A stretch of 64,000 bases of DNA from Thiothrix subterranea (GTDB taxonomy: Bacteria; Pseudomonadota; Gammaproteobacteria; Thiotrichales; Thiotrichaceae): contig NZ_CP133217.1 of the NCBI RefSeq assembly GCF_030930995.1, positions 2,594,001 to 2,658,000 on the forward strand, in the 5' to 3' direction. The stretch's first letter is position 1, and every line of letters begins with the position of its first letter. Shown one piece after another: positions 19,684 to 30,100 of the stretch. The notes below the pieces were generated by a model. The model worked only from the letters and a program-made list of their open reading frames with translations, made no database searches and was not told where the DNA came from. A program made the position numbers and the translations under genes.

Positions 19684-19989
19684 ATGACCAAATCTGAAAT
19701 CATTGATATTCTGTCACGTAAGCAAAGCCATCTTAGCACCCGCGATGTGGAATCGTCGGTTAAGCTGTTGCTCGATAAAATGAGTGAATCACTGTCGAGT
19801 GGCGGGCGCATTGAAGTCCGAGGCTTTGGCAGTTTTTCCCTGCACCATCGTGCAGCGCGTAAAGGTCGCAACCCTAAAACGGGCGATCAGGTGGCGTTAC
19901 CGCCGAAATACGTGCCTCATTTTAAGCCGGGCAAGGAATTGCGTGAGCGCGTGAATGAATCGCGTGTTAGTTACCCGGTTCAGGACTAA
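19684..19989 (+). CDS. ihfB: Integration host factor beta subunit
   Basis: DNA-bending nucleoid protein of the HU/IHF family, 101 residues from ATG 19684. The start is set by AGGAG 8 nt upstream; a GTG at 19675 overlaps that site. The conserved arm motif is [16 protein letters not shown], then [12 protein letters not shown] with the intercalating proline. IHF acts as a heterodimer with IhfA in recombination, replication and transcription. A terminator follows 25 bp downstream. Confidence 0.95.
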   Translation: MTKSEIIDILSRKQSHLSTRDVESSVKLLLDKMSESLSSGGRIEVRGFGSFSLHHRAARKGRNPKTGDQVALPPKYVPHFKPGKELRERVNESRVSYPVQD

Positions 19990-20013
19990 GCGGCCTGTTA
20001 CGTGGTAATAGAA

Positions 20014-20040
20014 AGGGGAGGCACACAAGCCTCCTTTTTT
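20014..20040 (+). terminator. Rho-independent terminator after ihfB
   Basis: GGAGGC/GCCTCC stem with a 6-nt loop and six Ts. Flanking AAAGG extends the potential stem. Confidence 0.85.
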
Positions 20041-20054
20041 ACATCTAAGGCATT

Positions 20055-21206
20055 ATGCAAGAAATTCTATTTTTACTCCTGCCCATCGCGTTTTATTCCG
20101 GTTGGCACGCGGCGCGTAAGCGTTACAAAGAACATCAAGAACAACAGCGTCAGGATGTTCCACAACGTTTTGTGCAAGGCATTAATTACCTATTGAGCGA
20201 AGAGCCCGATAAAGCGTTGGACGTGTTCCTTAATTACGCTGAAGTTGATGAACACACTGCCAATACGTTTTTATTGCTGGGCAATTTGTTCCGCAATCGC
20301 GGTGAAATTAATCGGGCATTACGCATTCACCAAAATTTAGTGGCACGTTCCGATTTGAGCAAAGCGCAACGCACGGCAGCAATGCTGGCCTTGGGCGAAG
20401 ACTTTTTTGCGGCGGGCTTGCTGGATCGTGCCGAAAGCGTGTTCAGTGAATTGCTTAAGGATGACCCGAAACACGCCGATGCGTGTGAGCCATTGCGCAA
20501 TATTTACGAACAATTGCACGAGTGGAACAAGGCGATTGAGATTGCCCAATTAGCGCAGCAGCGCAGCAAAGTTGATCACAGCCGCTTGATTGCGCATTAT
20601 TATTGCGAACTGGCGGTACAGGAATTGCAGAAGCAAAACTTGTTCCGTGCGGAAGAAACCATTAAGAAAGCCGCGAAAAGTTATCCCGCTGCCTCCAGAG
20701 TGCTGGTGCTCAACGCTGATCTGGCTTATGCCCGCAATCAGCGCGAGGAAGCCTTGAATTTTTACCGTCAAGCAATTGAAAAAGACACGCGCTTGATTGG
20801 GATGTTATTCAATCAATTGGTCAATAAGTTTAATCAGAAAGACGAATTGGAAAGCTTGTATCAGTTTATTCAACAGACTTTTGCGAAAACCCAAGACGCG
20901 AAGCTGTTTGGTTATTTGCTGCAATTGGCGCACAAACTGGGGAAATTGTCCGATATGCGCGTGCAAGTCGGGGAGTATTTAACCAAAGGCAAACCCAGCC
21001 TCAATACTTTGGCGCACGCTACCGATGTGTTGTCGGCGTTGTGGCAAGAAGAAAAAGTGTGCGATATTGCTCAATTACAAACGGCTTTGCAGCGTTTGTC
21101 TGCCAGCCAACCGGATTTCCAGTGCGCCCAGTGTGGGTATAAAATGCACGGTTACTTATGGCGCTGTCCCGCGTGTCACCATTGGGATACTGTTAGCAAC
21201 GTTTAA
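20055..21206 (+). CDS. lapB: Lipopolysaccharide assembly protein LapB
   Basis: Inner-membrane-anchored TPR protein (YciM), 383 residues. One N-terminal hydrophobic helix (about 2-17) is followed by TPR repeats through the middle. A rubredoxin-like metal site ends the protein: [18 protein letters not shown]. LapB with FtsH controls turnover of LpxC and so the LPS level. In many gammaproteobacteria lapA lies between ihfB and lapB. Here only 65 bp separate ihfB and lapB, with a terminator between, so lapA is absent at this place. pyrF follows after 17 bp. Confidence 0.93.
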   Translation: MQEILFLLLPIAFYSGWHAARKRYKEHQEQQRQDVPQRFVQGINYLLSEEPDKALDVFLNYAEVDEHTANTFLLLGNLFRNRGEINRALRIHQNLVARSDLSKAQRTAAMLALGEDFFAAGLLDRAESVFSELLKDDPKHADACEPLRNIYEQLHEWNKAIEIAQLAQQRSKVDHSRLIAHYYCELAVQELQKQNLFRAEETIKKAAKSYPAASRVLVLNADLAYARNQREEALNFYRQAIEKDTRLIGMLFNQLVNKFNQKDELESLYQFIQQTFAKTQDAKLFGYLLQLAHKLGKLSDMRVQVGEYLTKGKPSLNTLAHATDVLSALWQEEKVCDIAQLQTALQRLSASQPDFQCAQCGYKMHGYLWRCPACHHWDTVSNV

Positions 21207-21223
21207 TTTGTCAGGATGATTGC

Positions 21224-21916
21224 ATGTCTAGCCGTTTGATTATTGCCCTCGATTTTGCCACAGCGGAACAAGCATTGGCGTTTGTTGCGCCACTTACCCC
21301 GTCACAATGCAAGCTTAAAGTCGGTTTTGAGTTATTTGTCGCCGCAGGCCCTGCGTTTGTGCGTCAATTAACCGCGCGTGGCTTTGACGTGTTTCTGGAT
21401 CTAAAATTTCACGACATTCCCAACACGGTAGCGTCGGCGTGTAAAGCGGCGGCGGGTTTGGGGGTGTGGATGCTTAATGTTCATGCATCCGGTGGTACTA
21501 AGATGATGCAAGCGGCGCGTGAAGCGTTGCAGGGGTTTGCTAACCCACCCAAGTTGATTGCCGTGACGGTGTTAACGTCGATGGATAAGGCGCAATTGTC
21601 CGGCACGGGTATCACCGTCGAACCTGCCAAACAGGTGCAACATTTGGCGCAATTGACGGCGGACAGCGGTTTGGATGGCGTGGTGTGTTCTGCACAGGAA
21701 TCGGCAATGTTACGCCAACGCTTAGGAAACGATTTCTTGCTGGTAACGCCCGGTATTCGCCCGACGGGGAGTGATCAGGGTGATCAATCCCGCGTCATGA
21801 CACCCGCTCAGGCGCGGGAAGCGGGCGTCAGTTACGTGGTGGTAGGGCGACCGATTACCCAAGCACCTGACCCACAGGCGGTGATTGCAGCGATTAATCT
21901 TGAACTGGGGTCTTAG
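21224..21916 (+). CDS. pyrF: Orotidine 5'-phosphate decarboxylase
   Basis: Last step of UMP synthesis, 230 residues, TIM barrel. IIALDF at the N terminus and the catalytic [11 protein letters not shown] motif are present, as is the phosphate-binding VVVGRPITQ near the end. A Shine-Dalgarno-like AGGATG lies before ATG. The final 29 bases belong to an exact 83-bp tandem duplication that also contains the end of hflD; the protein itself is intact. Confidence 0.95.
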   Translation: MSSRLIIALDFATAEQALAFVAPLTPSQCKLKVGFELFVAAGPAFVRQLTARGFDVFLDLKFHDIPNTVASACKAAAGLGVWMLNVHASGGTKMMQAAREALQGFANPPKLIAVTVLTSMDKAQLSGTGITVEPAKQVQHLAQLTADSGLDGVVCSAQESAMLRQRLGNDFLLVTPGIRPTGSDQGDQSRVMTPAQAREAGVSYVVVGRPITQAPDPQAVIAAINLELGS

Positions 21917-22061
21917 TTCAAAAACCGCTGCGCCTCTTTTTGCATCGCGCCCCGCGAGAAGATGAGTTTCCAGCGATTAATCTTGAACTGGGGTCTTAGT
22001 TCAAAAACCGCTGCGCCTCTTTTTGCATCGCGCCCCGCGAGAAGATGAGTTTCCAGCGATT
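21888..22061. repeat. Exact 83-bp tandem duplication across the pyrF/hflD convergent ends
   Basis: 21888-21970 and 21971-22053 are identical over 83 bp, followed by eight bases of a third copy (CAGCGATT). The unit holds the pyrF stop (TAG) and the hflD stop (TTA on + strand), which overlap as TTAG. Before duplication the two genes would have overlapped by two bases; each now keeps a complete end. Confidence 0.97.
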
Positions 22062-22628
22062 GCCCCCCGCCTGCCGCCACAATAAGGCGGCACGGATGCC
22101 TGCCAGTAATAAGGCGCGAATTTTTGCCGCATTTTCGGGGTTGGCAAGGTGGTTTTGGTCGCCTTTAATCATAATGCGCGGCCCCAATTTGCTCACCGTA
22201 GTGCTGTAGATTTCAGCGAGTCGCGCAATCATATTGGGGTGAGTCATGGCGAAAAAATCCAGTTGTTGCTGAGCGTTTTCGATATTTTTGAGCAGGGACT
22301 GGAACATATCCGGGTCGTTGGCGAGTTTCTTTTCCAGATACAGCAAATTAACCGCGTAACGGGTGGCTTCGATGTCTTTGGGTTTGCCATCAGGATTCAG
22401 ATTGCTCGCACCGAGTTGATACATCAGCACCCGAAAGCCGGTGCGGAGCTTGTCGGTGCCACCGTAGAGCGCTTCGGGGGTGGCGTCGTCTTCTGTCAAG
22501 ATGCTGTTGATGCAGGCTTCAAACAGTTCGCTATCGACATTGCCGCGTGCGGCAATTTGCGTGACACCTTCGACACACTGGAACAGCGCAGCGAGGGCAA
22601 GGGTTCGGTTACGGTTATTGGCTTCCAC
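21996..22628 (-). CDS. hflD: High-frequency lysogenization protein HflD homologue
   Basis: HflD family, 210 residues. In E. coli HflD is a peripheral membrane protein that affects lambda CII and lysogeny. RTLALAALFQCVEGVTQIA near the N terminus and the central LGASNLNPDG-like region match the family. The start is GTG 22628 with no clear Shine-Dalgarno. It lies 72 bp downstream of mnmA, as in the conserved nudJ-mnmA-hflD order. The 3' end is duplicated in tandem without changing the protein. Confidence 0.88.
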   Translation of the reverse strand: MEANNRNRTLALAALFQCVEGVTQIAARGNVDSELFEACINSILTEDDATPEALYGGTDKLRTGFRVLMYQLGASNLNPDGKPKDIEATRYAVNLLYLEKKLANDPDMFQSLLKNIENAQQQLDFFAMTHPNMIARLAEIYSTTVSKLGPRIMIKGDQNHLANPENAAKIRALLLAGIRAALLWRQAGGNRWKLIFSRGAMQKEAQRFLN

Positions 22629-22700
22629 AGGTTTTTGTTAAATCCGATTTGACTATGTGTGGTGAGAATAAGGGTTTATGCAGATAATTCAAGTTAGCCC

Positions 22701-24264
<1,564 letters not shown>

Positions 24265-24322
24265 AGTGGGCATCCTTCGGGGCGAAAATGCGTATTCTAC
24301 ACATAACTACCCTGCATTGGTC

Positions 24323-24328
24323 TATAAT
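24323..24328 (+). promoter_or_regulatory. Possible -10 element for sucA
   Basis: TATAAT 38 bp before the sucA ATG in the divergent nudJ/sucA gap. No good -35 is seen at 16-18 bp, so confidence is low; an activator-dependent promoter would fit. Confidence 0.35.
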
Positions 24329-24365
24329 GCACCCGTTAAAATAAACCGATAATCAGGGTACGGGT

Positions 24366-27128
24366 ATGATGGATGAATCTTTCCTCGACGGCGAACACGC
24401 GCTTTTTCTCGAACAATTGTATGAGCGCTATCAGCAAGACCCCCACAGCATAGACCCGCAATGGCAAGCCTATTTTCAGCGCTTGGATGCCGAGCCTGTT
24501 ACCAGCAGCTTTGCGCCTAATGCGAACCATGGCAACGGCAAAGCCTTGGCACAACGCAGCGAACAATTGCACGTATCGCGCATGATTAATGCCTACCGTT
24601 ACTTGGGGCATCTGGAAGCCAACACCAACCCCTTGGGTGACTACGCTTACAAAGTGGGCGTGCCGCAATTGATGCTGGAACACCACGGGCTGGAAAATGT
24701 TAACCCTGATACGGTATTCGACCCCGGCACTTTTAATCTCACCGCGAAACCGACGCTCGGCAATATCGTCCACGCACTACGCGAAACGTATTTGCGCACC
24801 ATCGGTTTTGAATACATGCATATTTTGGATGTGCAAGAAAAACGCTGGCTGCAACAACGCATTGAACCGAACATGGGGCGTGGCAAACTGACCCACCCCG
24901 AACGCCGCAAAATCCTCGAACAACTCACCGCAGCGGAAGGTTTTGAACAATATTTGCACCGCCGTTACGTTGGGCAAAAGCGCTTCGGTCTGGAAGGCGG
25001 CGAAAGCTTGATTCCGCTCTTGCAAACCCTGATCCACGAAGGTGGCAAGCAAGGTTTGCAGGAAATCGTCATCGGCATGGCGCACCGGGGGCGTTTAAAC
25101 GTGCTCACTAATGTGCTGTGCAAGCCTGCGGGCGATTTGTTTGGCGAATTTGAGGGCAAGGTTGAGGAAACATACACCGGCGACGTCAAATACCACAAAG
25201 GTTTTTCTGGCAACGTCAGCACCGAAGGCGGCCCGATGCACTTGGTGTTAGCGTTCAACCCCTCGCATCTGGAAATTGTCAGCCCGGTAATGGAAGGTTC
25301 GGTACGCGCCCGCCAAGACCGGCGCGAAGACAAAGACGGCGACCAGGTATTGGGCATTTCGATCCACGGTGATGCCGCGTTTGCAGGGCAGGGCGTGGTG
25401 ATGGAAACCTTTAACATGGCGCAAACCCGTGGCTACCGTACTCGCGGCACGATTCACATTGTGATCAATAACCAGATTGGTTTCACCACCAGCACGGTGT
25501 CGGATAGCCGTTCGACGTATTACCCGACCGACGTGGCGAAAATGATCAATGCACCGATTTTCCACGTCAATGGCGATGACCCCGAAGCCGTGGTCTATGT
25601 CACGCAAGTGGCGCTCGAATACCGCCAGTTGTTCCAGAAAGACGTGGTAATCGACTTGGTGTGTTACCGCCGCTTGGGGCATAACGAAGCCGATGAACCG
25701 AACATGACCCAGCCGGTGATGTACAGCACGATTCGTAGCTTACCGACAACCCGTGCCAAATACGCGATGCGCCTTGCGGAAGCGGGTGTCGTGAGTGAAA
25801 GCGGGGCGAAAGGCTTGATCGACGCTTACCGCACGAAACTGTCGAATGGTGGGGTTACGTGCTGCAATAGCCAAACACGCACCGGTTTGCCAGCGGAATT
25901 GCAAACGCATTGGAAAGCCTTCGTTGGGCAACCTTGGCGGCAGCACATTGATACGACGTGTTCCGCAGAACGCATTCAAAGCATTAGCGCGGGTTGGATC
26001 AGCAATATTCCGGCTGATTTTGTGGTGCATCCGCGTGTGTTCAAAGTGCTGGAAGCGCGGGCGGCAATGGGGCGTGGTGAACAACTGGCCGACTGGGGTT
26101 TTGGCGAAAATTTAGCGTATGCGACCTTGGTGGAAGAAGGCTTTGACGTGCGTTTGTCGGGGCAGGATTGCGGGCGCGGCACGTTTTCACACCGGCACGC
26201 GGTATTGCACCACCAGCAGCGCCGCGAACAGTGGATTCCGGTGCAACACACCACGGATTTCCAAGCCAAATTTACGGTGATCGACTCGGTGCTCTCCGAA
26301 GAGGCGGTGTTGGCATTTGAATACGGTTATGCCACGGCGGAACCGGATACGCTGGTGATTTGGGAGGCGCAATTCGGCGACTTCGTGAACGGGGCGCAGG
26401 TGGTAATTGACCAGTTCATCAGTTCCGGTGAGCAGAAATGGCAGCGTTTGTGTGGGCTGGTGATGTTCTTGCCACACGGTTTGGAAGGGCAGGGGCCGGA
26501 ACATTCCTCAGCGCGTCTGGAACGCTTTGTGCAGTTGGCGGCGCAGGAAAATATGCACATTTGCATTCCATCCAACCCCGCGCAGGTATTCCACATGCTG
26601 CGGCGGCAAATGATGCGCAAATACCGCAAGCCCTTGATTGTGTTTACCCCGAAAAGTTTATTGCGCCACCCGCTGGCGGTTAGCCCGTTGGAAGATTTCA
26701 CCTTGGGGCAGTTTGAAGTGGTGTTGGATGATGTGGACATCACCGATGTGGACGCGAAAGAGCAGGTTAAGCGGGTGATTTTGTGCAGCGGCAAGGTGTT
26801 TTACGACTTGCTGGAAGAGCGCCGTAAACATGCCATGGTGGATACTGCCATCATTCGCTTGGAACAGCTTTACCCGTTCCCTGCGCAAGAATTGGTGGAT
26901 GTGATGGAATATTACCCGAACGTCAAAACCGTGATTTGGTGTCAGGAAGAACCGGTCAATCAAGGCGCGTGGAACGGCATTAAACACCGTTTCGAGGCGT
27001 ATGATTATACCGAAGTGGTGTGCGTGAGCCGCCCGGCGATGGCTGCGCCTGCGGTGGGGTCATTGTATATGCACCAGCGGCAGCAGCAGGCGTTGGTGCG
27101 GGAAGCGTTGGGGTTGAATGGGGATTAG
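24366..27128 (+). CDS. sucA: 2-oxoglutarate dehydrogenase E1 component
   Basis: Thiamine-diphosphate-dependent E1 of the 2-oxoglutarate dehydrogenase complex, 920 residues. Markers are the N-terminal segment LYERYQQDPHSIDPQWQAYF, GMAHRGRLNVL, SIHGDAAFAGQGVV for cofactor and metal, and GQDCGRGTFSHRHAV. The C terminus is normal (EALGLNGD). sucB and lpd normally follow, but here a minus-strand helicase gene begins its 3' end 10 bp after the sucA stop. E2 and E3 must therefore be encoded elsewhere if the complex works. Confidence 0.95.
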   Translation: MMDESFLDGEHALFLEQLYERYQQDPHSIDPQWQAYFQRLDAEPVTSSFAPNANHGNGKALAQRSEQLHVSRMINAYRYLGHLEANTNPLGDYAYKVGVPQLMLEHHGLENVNPDTVFDPGTFNLTAKPTLGNIVHALRETYLRTIGFEYMHILDVQEKRWLQQRIEPNMGRGKLTHPERRKILEQLTAAEGFEQYLHRRYVGQKRFGLEGGESLIPLLQTLIHEGGKQGLQEIVIGMAHRGRLNVLTNVLCKPAGDLFGEFEGKVEETYTGDVKYHKGFSGNVSTEGGPMHLVLAFNPSHLEIVSPVMEGSVRARQDRREDKDGDQVLGISIHGDAAFAGQGVVMETFNMAQTRGYRTRGTIHIVINNQIGFTTSTVSDSRSTYYPTDVAKMINAPIFHVNGDDPEAVVYVTQVALEYRQLFQKDVVIDLVCYRRLGHNEADEPNMTQPVMYSTIRSLPTTRAKYAMRLAEAGVVSESGAKGLIDAYRTKLSNGGVTCCNSQTRTGLPAELQTHWKAFVGQPWRQHIDTTCSAERIQSISAGWISNIPADFVVHPRVFKVLEARAAMGRGEQLADWGFGENLAYATLVEEGFDVRLSGQDCGRGTFSHRHAVLHHQQRREQWIPVQHTTDFQAKFTVIDSVLSEEAVLAFEYGYATAEPDTLVIWEAQFGDFVNGAQVVIDQFISSGEQKWQRLCGLVMFLPHGLEGQGPEHSSARLERFVQLAAQENMHICIPSNPAQVFHMLRRQMMRKYRKPLIVFTPKSLLRHPLAVSPLEDFTLGQFEVVLDDVDITDVDAKEQVKRVILCSGKVFYDLLEERRKHAMVDTAIIRLEQLYPFPAQELVDVMEYYPNVKTVIWCQEEPVNQGAWNGIKHRFEAYDYTEVVCVSRPAMAAPAVGSLYMHQRQQQALVREALGLNGD

Positions 27129-27138
27129 GTTCAGTATT

Positions 27139-30100
27139 TCAGAAACTTAACTCCGCCTGCACAATAGGTGTTTTTTGTTTTGTAGTAGTGTTGCGATTCG
27201 CTGCTGCTTGTTTTTGCTGTTGTTCAGCGGCTCGTTCAAGTTCCCACTCTCGGCGGATGGCATCTGCTGTTCGCCGAATATCTTGAATGATTGCATCGTT
27301 ATCAAGATTCGTTGCTGACGTTGTTGTATCTTCCACGCCTAACTTTTCGATGCCTAGCTCATTTAGCCTAGCAAAAACAGCTTGCATGGCTTTTTCAGGC
27401 GTTCGGTAATACTGGCTACCGCGAATACGTACAAATGTCCAACCTAAACGTTCCAGTATGGCTTGGCGTTCTATGTCTTGCTGTAGGTTGTCAGGCGTAT
27501 GGTATTTTTCACCATCGCACTCAATTGCTAATCGACGAGCTTTGCCTTCTACTACCATATCAATGCGGTACGCGCCAACCTGCCACTGCGTCTTGACTCG
27601 ATAACCAGCATTTACTAAATCCGTTAGAACTGACTTTTCAAATGGGGAATCAGTACGTTGCCCTTCTACTTCAATTTCACGCATTAGTGCTTGTGGATTG
27701 CGAACGTGTTGAATGAGTCGCTGCCTAATGTCGCCTGATTTCAAATGACTTTCTGGGTCTATGGAATGCACTAACCATAACTGGTTACGCGCTCGACTTA
27801 CCGCAACATTGTAGCGTTTTTTATACATGTCATTTTTGCCAAATCCCATCATATTGAGGACACCGTTCTCTGGTGGGCTATCAACCATAGACAGAAAAAT
27901 CACATCGCGTTCATCGCCTTGAAACTGAGCTGGATTTCCACATAAGATTTTGTGTTTGTTGTACAAAGTCGGGTCAAGACGCTTTCGCAAAAGAGTGTCG
28001 ATGTATTCGCTTTGCTCACTGCCTAACAGAGTAATGACACCAAAGGTGGTGGTTTGCCCAGTATCATTACGCGCATAGACGGGATGGTCGATAGCGGCAA
28101 TGATCATTGAAACAATGGCGTCTGCTTCGACTGGGTTGATTTTGCCGTTTTCACTGCGTTTACCATCCACCCTTTGTGATATGAGTGCTGGATGTATGGG
28201 CGATGATAAGGGTTCACGCAATGGTTTGATTTTGTTGTGGTAGGACAGGTGATTGCTGAACTGAATAATCTCCGGTACACAGCGAAAGTGTTCTTTTAGC
28301 GATATAACTCCACCGAATGCTGTTTCAGCAAGATCGTAAATTGAGGTTTGCCCGTCATATAGGTGATTTAGGGGAATACCTTGCAAATCTGTGGCGATCA
28401 AACTATTTATGCTGGTGATTTGCTGTCCAATAGCATCTGGAGTGACTTGCTCTTTGTCCCCAACTATCACATGTTCCTTTCCCATGTAAAGTGCTGCAAG
28501 TGCCATCATATCGCTTTGACTGGACTCATCAATGATGACTACATCAAACTGAGTATTGCGTGGATCGAAGTTTTCGTAAACTCGGTGAAGTGGCATGATC
28601 CAAACAGGTACAGCTTTGCGAGCGGCAAATAGAAGGTCACGCGCATTTTTCAGGAGCGCAGGAGCATTTTTGCCTTTGCCTTTGCCGATTTTTCTTATGG
28701 TTTGCACAAATCCCATTAGTGCTTGTTGTGTGGTTAATTGAGTACGGTCGCGTTGTGCAGCCCATGTTTCTTTTTCAATGATTTGTGCAGCTAATCGAGC
28801 TATTTCACGTTCGTCTTTATCAAGTTGTTGTTGCAATTCAGGTATAGATAAGGCTGCACGTTTTTCCAAAATTTGCTGAAGTTGCAGCCAAAGCCAAGCA
28901 GTTGATGCACTACCCGGCGGAGTTGCTGAATCATGGGGAGAAGATCGTAGTATGATGGATTTTGCCCAGTCGGGGGCGACGGGTTTTAATCTTGCCAAAA
29001 GTGAATGGCGTTGTTGATAGATACCCTGTAAACCTTCAAGTTGTGCTAATCGCTTCCACAAAGTTTCGTAACTGTCAGCATCCCATGCTTGTTGTGCTTT
29101 GGTCAGGTCAATGGCTATTTCACTTTGCGGAAATTGGCTGAGATAAGTTGCTTGTATTTCAACGTGTTTGGATAATTCAGTTTGCAACAATAACGCAGCT
29201 TTGGCGGTAAATAAGCTGGCAAGTTGTGGGGTGGTTGCCAGTTTGATGCGTTCCAGTTCACCGTATTGAGTATGTACGATAGGGCAGGATTCTAACCATT
29301 TATCCCATTTAAAACCTGTCGCTTGAATATCTTGTTGTAGCGAATTCCAGACATGGCTGCGCCAGTTGAGGTGTTTGCGGATGAGTTCAAGGTAGTTAGG
29401 TGCAGTGCGTTCTGGACGATCACCTAATGTTTCAAATTCTACACCTCCGGCTGTAGATATTGTGTGTTTCCAGTATTTTGCCAATGTGTTGTATTGCTGT
29501 TGGAGCTGCGTTTTTGCGCGTAACGCATGGAACTCTTCGATAGTCTGCGGTTGCCGTTGGTTGGTTTTACACTGTTCAATCAACTTGAACCAAGATGATT
29601 TCCCCATTTTGGCGAAAAGCCCGGTGAGTTTTTTACCCTGTTCCAAATGAGCAATAATGGCATCCAAGGTGATAATGTCGCAGTTATCAGGAATTTCTGG
29701 GGCGTGTTCAATCAATAGCAAGTGTACTTTTTTGGCTTGTGCTTCCAGTTCCTCTATCGCTTGCAGCAGTTTTTCCCATGTCTCTTGCAGACCAGCACCA
29801 GACCAACCCGCAAACAGTACTTCTTGTAACCAGCTTTCACGAGTATTCAGTATGGCAACACTTTCACTGATTTGTAGCTGGATTTGCTGTAGTTGAATGC
29901 GGGAGGCAGTCTTCGTGTTGTCCCATAGTTCAGGGACATGTTGCGCTAATTGTTGCTTGATCTGAAAGCGTTCATTTGTCAGGGTGCGAAAGTCTGCGGA
30001 CGACACTAACTTGGCATGTTCTGGCTGCTTGACGGAAAGTTGCTGCTCTTCTTGCAACGACAATTGGTGATTAGTCGCGTAAAGGGTTGCCATTTCGGTA

